Shown in pieces: positions 1-4,732 of a stretch of DNA of 11,883 nt. The stretch is taken from assembly GCA_026395315.1 (NCBI GenBank), contig JAPLYY010000026.1, positions 1-11,883 of the forward strand. The letters run 5' to 3'. The notes under the pieces were generated by a model. It was not told the origin of the DNA. It worked only from the letters and a program-made list of their open reading frames with translations, and ran no database searches. Source of the stretch: Candidatus Shapirobacteria bacterium. Lineage in GTDB: Bacteria > Patescibacteriota > Microgenomatia > UBA12405. Each line of letters starts with the position of its first letter. Within the stretch, counting starts at the first letter, position 1. Made by a program: the position numbers and the translations under genes.

Positions 1-1
1 T

Positions 2-238
2 CAGGAATTTTTAAATAATGCCGCCAGTAAGGGGCTTGATATGATTCTTGTCGGCGAAATTGCTCTTAAACAGGTTGAAGATATCATTAAAAAAGAAGAA
101 ACCTCCCGCCAGGCCGAAATTAATTATATGGTTATGGATAAAGAGGAATTTCACATCCGTCAACTCAAAAGAGACCCGATTTTAATTGAGTTTTTAACCA
201 ATCTGCCTGCTATTATTTATGGCCAACCTGGTTTATAA
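2..238 (+). CDS. C-terminal part of a probable nucleotidyltransferase-domain (HTH-MNT-like) protein, cut by window start
   Basis: The reading frame is open from base 2 and stops with TAA at 236-238, so 78 residues of the C-terminus are visible and the true start lies outside the window. What is seen: a strand-like segment ending in LVGEIALKQVEDII, then EINYMVMDKEEFHIRQLKRDP, then a hydrophobic end with IIYGQPGL. From memory this order (a 'vvGdid' strand, 'EINYtv...eEF', 'rdpfl', 'iigd...L' end) is typical of the last part of small proteins that join a winged-helix domain to a minimal nucleotidyltransferase (MNT) domain. The catalytic GSxxxG..D region would be upstream and is not visible. It is followed after 2 bases by an AbrB-like gene and then secDF, so it is probably co-transcribed with them. 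The family call rests on pattern recall only; MNT proteins can be antitoxin or toxin-modifying partners, but nothing here proves that role. Confidence 0.55.
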   Translation, partial: QEFLNNAASKGLDMILVGEIALKQVEDIIKKEETSRQAEINYMVMDKEEFHIRQLKRDPILIEFLTNLPAIIYGQPGL

Positions 239-240
239 CT

Positions 241-441
241 ATGGCCGGCGTTAGAAAAGTTATCAAAACCGGCAATAGTCTTAGTTTAACCATTCCTTCC
301 CGGGTAATAGCCGATTTTGATCTCAAAGAAGGCGATGTCGCTCTGGTAGCGGTTAACCACACCAAAACCTCTTTGACCTACACCTTTACCGGTCATCCCC
401 GGCAATTATCTTTAATTAAAAAATCCCCAAATGGCCGTTAA
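241..441 (+). CDS. AbrB/MazE/SpoVT-like DNA-binding protein
   Basis: A 66-residue protein. Residues 3-45 read as a swapped-hairpin AbrB/MazE domain: VRKVIKTGNSLSLTIPS is the standard 'kvxkxGnSxxvtiPk' strand-turn-strand, followed by a helix (RVIADFDL) and 'KEGDVALV', the 'l.egD.v.v' strand. Such proteins dimerise and bind DNA as transcriptional regulators or as the antitoxin half of toxin-antitoxin pairs. No toxin gene of the PIN or MazF type is next to it. The ATG lies 2 bases after the upstream stop, and its 3' end overlaps the secD start by 11 bases, so it is embedded in the operon and probably translationally coupled. The C-terminal 20 residues are basic and lack a recognised motif. I am confident of the fold, not of the target. 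Confidence 0.8.
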   Translation: MAGVRKVIKTGNSLSLTIPSRVIADFDLKEGDVALVAVNHTKTSLTYTFTGHPRQLSLIKKSPNGR

Positions 442-889
442 TAATCGAAAAACTCTTAATCTGTTTTGGACCATTCTGGGCATGGCCATCGTTGCCGTAG
501 TTATCAACCTTCCGCCCCAGTTAACTATTTTGGGACACACTTTCTATCGGCCTGATTTCAGTTTTAAGCTCGGCGGTACTCAATTTAAAAAGGATTTGAA
601 CCTAAAATATGGTCTTGACCTGGCCGGCGGCGTTTCTTTAGCCTATGACGTTGACACTTCAAAAACCACCAAAGATAATATTTCGACAGCCATTGAATCC
701 TTAAAAAACAATATCGAAAGAAGAGTTAATTTATTTGGTATTAGTGAAGCTACTGTCCAAATATCCAAAGATAATGCCGGTAAATACCGTCTTAACGTTG
801 ATCTACCCGGTATCGAAGATGTTGACTCAGCCAGTAAACTTATTGGCCAAACCGCCCAACTTAGTTTTAAAGGTGAAAACACCAGGTGA
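431..889 (+). CDS. secD: SecD N-terminal fragment (first transmembrane segment and first part of periplasmic domain)
   Basis: SecD with SecF forms the accessory membrane complex that uses the proton gradient to pull exported proteins out of the SecYEG channel. This 152-residue frame has a transmembrane segment at about residues 8-26 (LFWTILGMAIVAVVINLPP), the family motif YGLDLAGGVSLAYDVD at about 56-71, and the start of the P1 domain ending in the conserved GQTAQLSFKGE. It then stops at TGA 887-889. The rest of SecD continues in the -1 frame from base 886, so the two frames together give about 451 residues, the expected size of a small SecD, with no domain missing. The break lies in the variable linker just after 'AQLxFk'. 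Either this is an indel (one extra A in the run 876-879 would join the frames) or a natural split; see findings. The start ATG overlaps the AbrB gene by 11 bases and has no Shine-Dalgarno site. Confidence 0.85.
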   Translation: MAVNNRKTLNLFWTILGMAIVAVVINLPPQLTILGHTFYRPDFSFKLGGTQFKKDLNLKYGLDLAGGVSLAYDVDTSKTTKDNISTAIESLKNNIERRVNLFGISEATVQISKDNAGKYRLNVDLPGIEDVDSASKLIGQTAQLSFKGENTR

Positions 890-1785
890 CTGAAGCCACC
901 ACCTCGGCCACCTATACTGATGCCTTTTCTTTTGATACCGGCATTAATGGTTCGCACTTAGTTAAAGCTATTGTCGAAATTAATCCCAACACTTCCGAGC
1001 CGGAGGTTGGCATAGAATTTAACGCCGAAGGCACCAAACTATTTGAAAAAGCTACTACCCAATATTTAAATAAAAGAATTGCCATATTTTTAGACAACGC
1101 TCCGATTATGGCTCCGAATGTTAAAAATATTATTACTGATGGCAAAGCCACAATTAGCGGTGGTTTCGACACCAAACAGGCCAAAACTTTAGCCGCCCAA
1201 TTAAATGCCGGCGCTCTGCCATTATCTATCAGTCTGGTTCATCAAACCAAAGTCGGTGCTTCTCTGGGTCAGGATTCAATTAACAAAGGCGTCTTTGCCG
1301 GTATAGTTGGCTTAATCATCGTCTGTCTTTTTATGATCGGTAACTATGGTTATCTTGGTTTTATTGCCGATATCGGCTTAATAATTTATGGTTTAATCAC
1401 TCTGTCTTTATATCGTTTAATTCCGGTTACATTAACTTTTCCCGGTATCGTTGGTTTTATTCTTTCTGTTGGTATGGCCGTTGACAGTAATATTCTTATT
1501 TTTGAACGCATGCGTGAAGAAATCCGCGCCGGTAAACCCTTTAATATCGCCATGGAATTGGGCTTTGGCAAGGCCTGGGACTCCATTAAAGATGCCAATG
1601 CCTGTACTATCATCACCGGCTTAATTCTCTTCAATCCATTAGGCTGGAATTTCCTCAATACTTCGGGTATGGTCCGCGGCTTTGCTATTACCTTAATCTT
1701 GGGAATTATTATCGGTATTTTTACCGGTGTTGTTGTTACCCGTAATTTGCTTAGAGTTTTAGCCAAAAAACAAAACCAACTATGA
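886..1785 (+). CDS. secD: SecD C-terminal fragment (rest of periplasmic domain and transmembrane segments 2-6)
   Basis: This 299-residue frame continues SecD. Residues 1-120 hold the rest of P1, including EVGIEFNAEGTKLFEKAT, LAIFLD-like 'IAIFLDNAPIMAPNV' and 'TISGGFDTKQAKTLAAQLNAGALP', all typical of SecD. Five hydrophobic segments follow (about 135-290) with the conserved family block GIVGFILSVGMAVDSNILIFERMREE and its charged D-N-E residues in the proton-conducting region. A GTG at 886 overlaps the upstream TGA as GTGA, and AGGTGA at 871-876, complementary to the usual 16S 3' end, lies 9 bases before it, so coupled reinitiation is possible. However, a free-standing C-half would begin with about 120 periplasmic residues and no signal to export them, which argues for an indel or recoding. 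Its 3' end overlaps secF by 4 bases (ATGA). Confidence 0.85.
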   Translation: MTEATTSATYTDAFSFDTGINGSHLVKAIVEINPNTSEPEVGIEFNAEGTKLFEKATTQYLNKRIAIFLDNAPIMAPNVKNIITDGKATISGGFDTKQAKTLAAQLNAGALPLSISLVHQTKVGASLGQDSINKGVFAGIVGLIIVCLFMIGNYGYLGFIADIGLIIYGLITLSLYRLIPVTLTFPGIVGFILSVGMAVDSNILIFERMREEIRAGKPFNIAMELGFGKAWDSIKDANACTIITGLILFNPLGWNFLNTSGMVRGFAITLILGIIIGIFTGVVVTRNLLRVLAKKQNQL

Positions 1786-2648
1786 TCAATGTTATGAAAT
1801 TCCGTCCCTTATTTTTATTTATCTCTTTATCCCTAATTTTGGTTTCTACCATCTCGATTATCAAATGGAATTTTGTCAAAGGTATCGACTTTGTCGGTGG
1901 CACTGTTTGGGAAATAAAATTTAGTGTTCCGGTTGATCAGAAGAAAATAGAAAATATTTTTTCGGGCCAAAACATTAAAATTAATACTATTTCTTTAGCC
2001 GATAATACCGCTAATATTAAATTTCAACCGATCAGCAATGATGCCAAAACTGCCTTAGACACCGAAATTGCCAAGCTTGATCCTAAATACACCGAACTCC
2101 GCTTTGAAACTCTCGGTCCCAGTCTTGGTCGGGAACTGCTCCAAAAAACCATTATGGCGGTAATTCTTTCTTCCTTCTTTTTACTGTTATTTATCGGCAG
2201 TCGATTCAAAGATGTTACTTTTGGCCTAGCCGCTATTTTAGCCATGTTCCACGATACTTTTATCTTGATTGGCGCTTTCTCCGTTTTAGGCCACTTTTTT
2301 GGCGCCGAGCTCGACTCGCTTTTTGTGACCGCCCTGTTGACCACTCTCTCGGCTTCGGTTCATGATACCGTCGTCACTTTCGACCGGATTCGGGAACTAA
2401 AACGTAAAAATATCAAAATTGAATGGGTTACTCTGGCCAACACCGCTGTCTCCGAGGTGATTGTCCGGTCGATTAATAACTCCATGACCATTATCTTTAT
2501 GTTATTAGCCCTGGTGGTTCTGGGAGGGGATACCACCCGTTGGTTTGCTATGGCCCTACTTATCGGTGTAATCTGTGGCACTTACTCATCTACTGGTGTA
2601 GCTATTCCTTTGGTTCTCTTTTTCAAAAGTATCAAGAAAAAATCTTAA
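1782..2648 (+). CDS. secF: Protein translocase subunit SecF
   Basis: A 288-residue SecF, partner of SecD in proton-driven late translocation at the cytoplasmic membrane. An N-terminal membrane segment (about residues 8-27) precedes the family motif FVKGIDFVGGTVWEIKF (about 32-48). A short periplasmic domain with ELRFETLGPSLGREL follows, then five more hydrophobic segments carrying FHDTFILIGAFSVLG and SASVHDTVVTFDRIREL, the standard SecF signature in the fourth/fifth segments. The length is normal for the family. The start ATG overlaps the secD stop in an ATGA, a classic coupled arrangement, and no Shine-Dalgarno site is present. Its TAA at 2646-2648 shares a TTAA palindrome with the stop of the opposing gene, so no room exists for a conventional terminator between them. 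Confidence 0.95.
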   Translation: MINVMKFRPLFLFISLSLILVSTISIIKWNFVKGIDFVGGTVWEIKFSVPVDQKKIENIFSGQNIKINTISLADNTANIKFQPISNDAKTALDTEIAKLDPKYTELRFETLGPSLGRELLQKTIMAVILSSFFLLLFIGSRFKDVTFGLAAILAMFHDTFILIGAFSVLGHFFGAELDSLFVTALLTTLSASVHDTVVTFDRIRELKRKNIKIEWVTLANTAVSEVIVRSINNSMTIIFMLLALVVLGGDTTRWFAMALLIGVICGTYSSTGVAIPLVLFFKSIKKKS

Positions 2649-2908
2649 GGTCTTTTAACTGTAGTTATAATTATCCTTGATCCTAATTGACGAGCTCGTC
2701 TAATAAGTTCCGGAACTTCTCCATTTTCAATTCGTTCGGCGTAGTCAAACGTTTTACCTTCTAATCTAACAAGAGGTTTTACATGTGCGCTGGAATACGT
2801 TTTTCCATCTCGGTCGCGATAGGTCGAAACCCCGGTCACGACATGATATTCATCGCCTTGTATTGGCCTGTGGGGGATAAATTTGATAAATCTATCTAAC
2901 GTTCCCAT
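2645..2908 (-). CDS. Hypothetical 87-residue basic protein
   Basis: I do not recognise this protein. It has no membrane segment or signal peptide. It is rich in Arg/Lys and Tyr/Val, with a probable beta-rich N-terminal half (GDEYHVVTGVSTYRDRDGKTY, VKPLVRLEGKTFDYAE) and a helix then strand at the end (VPELIRRARQLG, RIIITTVKRP). That the frame is real is supported by its promoter: a perfect extended -10 (TG-A-TATAAT) ends 6 bases before the ATG, inside the end of the upstream cca gene. Its stop overlaps the secF stop. It could be a small nucleic-acid-binding protein given its charge, but that is a guess. No frameshift or truncation is evident. Confidence 0.7.
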   Translation of the reverse strand: MGTLDRFIKFIPHRPIQGDEYHVVTGVSTYRDRDGKTYSSAHVKPLVRLEGKTFDYAERIENGEVPELIRRARQLGSRIIITTVKRP

Positions 2909-2914
2909 GTGGTT

Positions 2915-2923
2915 ATTATATCA
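2915..2923 (-). promoter_or_regulatory. Extended -10 promoter of the 87-residue gene, leaderless
   Basis: Read on the minus strand, TG (2923-2922), A, TATAAT (2920-2915) is a consensus extended -10. Six bases (2914-2909) separate it from the ATG at 2908, so the predicted first transcribed base is the A of the start codon. The TAA at 2918-2916, the stop codon of cca, is inside the hexamer. A weak -35 candidate TTGGAA lies 16 bases further upstream. Confidence 0.7.
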
Positions 2924-4256
2924 TTTTTCGTAATTTTTCCAACAAAACTTCTCTTTCATTAAGTTTTGGATCTTCCTCGACTTGTGCAAACAATTTCTCT
3001 AAAATTTCACCTACCTTTCGGCTAGGTTTAATCTTTAGGATCTCCATCACATCCAGTCCATTAACTTTTAAATCCTTGATCGAAAAAGGCTGCTTTTGCA
3101 CTTCTACTAATCTTTGTTTAAACAATTCCCAGCGCCACGAGGTCTCTTTGGCCCCACTGCCCAGTCTATCGGCCCTTCTTAAACTAATCATTTCGTCTAA
3201 ATACTCCGGCGTTACGTTGCGGATAAATCGTCGCACCGCTTTATCCGTTTGAAATTCCTCGCTGGTAAACATATGCCAGCGGACTAAAATAAACAGTTGT
3301 TCCAGTTCTTTATTCGACAGTTTCAGTCGTTTCCCGATTTTAGTCGCTATTCGGCTGCCCACCACCTCGTGGTTATGAAACGTTCTGGCCTCACCTTCAC
3401 CGACAGCTACTATTGGTTTTCCCACATCGTGCAGTAGGGTAGCTAAGCGGGTAATTGGGTTTATAGAGGTACAATTATTTAAAGCTTCAATTGAATGGGT
3501 CCAGACGTCATAAATATGATGTCCTTTTTGAGTCATGTCAACCCCCGGTAGCATCTCCGACATTATTTCTTTTAGTAATCCGCTATTCTTTAATAGTTTC
3601 AGTCCGTCACCGGGCTTTTCTATTAGTAATATTTTAAATAACTCTTCTCTGATTCTTTCTCCGGAAATTTGTTGAATCGAACCGGCATTTTTAATAATCG
3701 ATTCAAAAGTGTCGTTTTCAATTAAAAATTTTAATTGGGCCGCAATTCTGATGGCTCTCAGCATCCGTAGAGCATCTTCCCTAAATCTTTCGTCCGGATT
3801 ACCCACTGTTTTTACTAAACCGTTTTTTAAATCTTCCTGCCCACCATAAATATCAGTCAGGTTGCCGTCAATATCGTCAGCCATAGCATTAATCGTAAAA
3901 TCCCGTCTCATTAAATCTTCTTGTAATGTTTTACCCCACTTAACTTCATCCGGGTGACGTGAATCAGAATACCCCTGTTCTGTCCGGTAAGTGGTGACTT
4001 CAAAAACCTCATCCTTATTTATAATAATACTAAATGTTCCAAATTTATTTTCGCAAAAACTATTTCTGGGAAATATTTTTTTCATTTCTTCAGGGGTTAA
4101 GTTGGTAGTAAAATCCCAGTCTTGCACTTCCCTATTTGACAATAAACCTCTGACCGCCCCGCCGACCACAAATATCTCACCAGCCCTGAGTCCAGTCGAA
4201 GGGTCAGCAAACTTTCGCATTACTTTTAATACTTTTTCTGGTAACTTAATTTCCAT
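2916..4256 (-). CDS. cca: CCA tRNA nucleotidyltransferase / poly(A) polymerase family with HD domain
   Basis: This 446-residue class II nucleotidyltransferase should add or repair the 3' CCA end of tRNAs in the cytoplasm. The motifs are in order: VVGGAVRG (residues 30-37), the catalytic pair in DWDFTT (D46 and D48), RRDFTINAM (117-125), DIYGGQEDL (about 135-143), ERFREDALRMLRAIR (156-170) for nucleotide selection and QISGERIREEL (about 196-206). An HD domain follows with LLHDVGKP (H276, D277) and FHNHE (293-297), seen in many bacterial members and able to give phosphohydrolase activity. The unusual part is residues 18-26, DPSTGLRAG, which reads as a repeat-derived insertion just before the VGGAVRG strand (see repeat at 4179-4205). 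A TAAAAT box 6 bases before the ATG suggests a leaderless transcript of its own. A poly(A) polymerase role cannot be excluded by sequence alone. Confidence 0.93.
   Translation of the reverse strand: MEIKLPEKVLKVMRKFADPSTGLRAGEIFVVGGAVRGLLSNREVQDWDFTTNLTPEEMKKIFPRNSFCENKFGTFSIIINKDEVFEVTTYRTEQGYSDSRHPDEVKWGKTLQEDLMRRDFTINAMADDIDGNLTDIYGGQEDLKNGLVKTVGNPDERFREDALRMLRAIRIAAQLKFLIENDTFESIIKNAGSIQQISGERIREELFKILLIEKPGDGLKLLKNSGLLKEIMSEMLPGVDMTQKGHHIYDVWTHSIEALNNCTSINPITRLATLLHDVGKPIVAVGEGEARTFHNHEVVGSRIATKIGKRLKLSNKELEQLFILVRWHMFTSEEFQTDKAVRRFIRNVTPEYLDEMISLRRADRLGSGAKETSWRWELFKQRLVEVQKQPFSIKDLKVNGLDVMEILKIKPSRKVGEILEKLFAQVEEDPKLNEREVLLEKLRKMI
4179..4205 (-). repeat. Short interspersed repeat inserted in frame in cca
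   Basis: Minus-strand bases 4205-4179 encode DPSTGLRAG. The core is CCCTTCGACTGGACTCAGGG, with CCCT/AGGG ends and an imperfect palindrome. I recall this TTCGA...CTCAGGG core, and peptides such as PSTGLRAG or ALSPVEGS read from it in different frames, as a very common scattered repeat in environmental bacterial genomes, including CPR. It is more GC-rich than the gene around it. It adds 27 bases, a multiple of three, between the first helix and the nucleotidyltransferase strand, so the enzyme stays in frame. Exact boundaries are estimated by comparison with the usual spacing of the family. Confidence 0.65.
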
Positions 4257-4262
4257 TTCTTT

Positions 4263-4268
4263 ATTTTA
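4263..4268 (-). promoter_or_regulatory. -10 box of cca, leaderless
   Basis: Minus-strand TAAAAT (4268-4263) is followed by 6 bases and then the ATG at 4256, the spacing expected if transcription begins at the start codon. There is no upstream TG. The sequence immediately upstream is the GC-rich repeat at 4269-4306, so any -35 contact would have to lie in the repeat. Confidence 0.5.
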
Positions 4269-4306
4269 CCCCCTCCTTGTCAAGGGAGGGGGAAGGGAGT
4301 GGGTTT
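4269..4306. repeat. GC-rich hairpin repeat, copy 1
   Basis: The run begins CCCCCTCCTTGTCAAGGGAG and continues as a G-rich tail to GTGGGTTT. CCCCCTCC (4269-4276) pairs with GGAGGGGG (4285-4292), and TTG pairs with CAA around a central T, leaving G4284 bulged. It shares its hairpin core and G-rich tail with the copy at 8556-8604, in the same orientation, but lacks the small ACCC-GAA-GGGT hairpin of that copy. It lies between the rbp terminator and the cca -10 box. I recall similar CCCTCCC-TTGTCAA-GGGAGGG repeats from CPR genomes. Confidence 0.7.
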
Positions 4307-4312
4307 ATTACC

Positions 4313-4343
4313 AAAAACTCCCTCGATTTATCGGGGGAGTTTT
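4313..4343 (-). terminator. Rho-independent terminator of the RRM gene
   Basis: Bases 4314-4327 (AAAACTCCCTCGAT) pair with 4330-4343 (ATCGGGGGAGTTTT) along 14 positions with a single T-G wobble and a TT centre. Read on the minus strand the stem ends in a run of five T (4317-4313), as in an intrinsic terminator. It lies 24 bases after the rbp stop codon. On the plus strand the stem also ends TTTT, so it could act in both directions. Confidence 0.75.
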
Positions 4344-4366
4344 GTAAAATCTATTTTTAATTGATT

Positions 4367-4630
4367 TTATGCTTGTGGTCGTTCCGGACGGGGAAGTGCT
4401 TCTTTGACAGCAATATTCCGACCGCCTTGGTCAGTGCCATCGAGAGCTAAAGCCGCTTTAGCTTCATCCTCGGTTTCAAATTCAACAAACCCGAAGCCTT
4501 TGCTTCTTTGGTTGAATTTATCAATAACGACGTTGGCCGAAATCACCTTACCATAGGCAGAAAAAATCTGCATCAGGTCGGCGTCGGTCATGGTGTAGGA
4601 CAGATTGCCTACGAATAGCTTTTTTGCCAT
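4367..4630 (-). CDS. RRM-domain RNA-binding protein
   Basis: An 87-residue single RNA-recognition-motif protein, of the bacterial group resembling cyanobacterial Rbp proteins. RNP2 is LFVGNL (residues 5-10) and RNP1 is KGFGFVEF (44-51), with the aromatic residues that stack on RNA bases present (F6, F46, F48). The remaining pattern (TDADLMQIFSAYGKV, DEAKAALALDGTDQGGRNIAVKEA) covers the full beta-alpha-beta-beta-alpha-beta fold, and only about ten Pro/Arg-rich residues follow. Such proteins bind single-stranded RNA and in several bacteria are cold- or stress-induced; that role is an inference here. The gene is monocistronic by its strong terminator. Unlike most genes in the window it has a predicted leader of about 55 bases containing a hairpin. 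It is divergent from recJ. Confidence 0.92.
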   Translation of the reverse strand: MAKKLFVGNLSYTMTDADLMQIFSAYGKVISANVVIDKFNQRSKGFGFVEFETEDEAKAALALDGTDQGGRNIAVKEALPRPERPQA

Positions 4631-4658
4631 TTGTTTTAGAACCTAACAGTAATAACGC

Positions 4659-4686
4659 GATCAGCAGTGGTAAAACTGTCTGATCA
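4659..4686 (-). promoter_or_regulatory. Hairpin in the leader of the RRM gene
   Basis: On the plus strand GATCAG-CAGT (4659-4668) pairs with ACTG-T-CTGATC (4676-4686) with one bulged T and a loop of seven bases. If transcription starts about 7 bases past the -10 at 4697-4692, this stem forms the extreme 5' end of the mRNA, where it could protect the message or respond to temperature or to the protein itself. It could instead be a divergent operator. The pairing is visible; the function is inferred. Confidence 0.5.
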
Positions 4687-4691
4687 GAAGA

Positions 4692-4719
4692 AGTATAACA
4701 AATTTCGCTCTCTTTACAA
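4692..4719 (-). promoter_or_regulatory. Predicted promoter of the RRM gene
   Basis: On the minus strand TTGTAA (4719-4714) is a -35 candidate and TATACT (4697-4692) a -10, with 16 bases between them. The predicted start near 4685 gives a leader of about 55 bases before the ATG at 4630. No comparable -10 is found 5-7 bases before that ATG. Confidence 0.5.
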
Positions 4720-4725
4720 TAAAAT
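4720..4725 (+). promoter_or_regulatory. -10 box of recJ, leaderless
   Basis: TAAAAT at 4720-4725 lies 7 bases before the GTG at 4733. TATAGT at 4725-4730 is an alternative -10 but would place the transcription start inside the coding frame. The box is close to the back-to-back rbp promoter, so the two may compete or be co-regulated. Confidence 0.45.
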
Positions 4726-4732
4726 ATAGTCT

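Noticed and set aside
869..889. Programmed -1 ribosomal frameshift in secD
   Set aside because: The only window for the shift (877-889) has no X-XXY-YYZ slippery heptamer, and the nearby hairpins have only 4-5 base pairs. Reinitiation or an indel is more likely.
4271..4283. AAGGAGG on the minus strand as a Shine-Dalgarno site of cca
   Set aside because: The match is good but it ends about 15 bases before the ATG and arises from the repeat hairpin, where it would be base-paired and probably upstream of the transcription start.
4274..4284. TTGACA on the minus strand inside repeat copy 1 as the -35 box of cca
   Set aside because: It lies only 9 bases from the TAAAAT at 4268-4263; the usual distance is 16-18, so the two cannot form one promoter.
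3991..4347. Plus-strand open frame of 118 codons opposite cca
   Set aside because: It is antisense to the conserved N-terminal motifs of cca, and its C-terminal part simply translates the two repeats; no promoter or family match.
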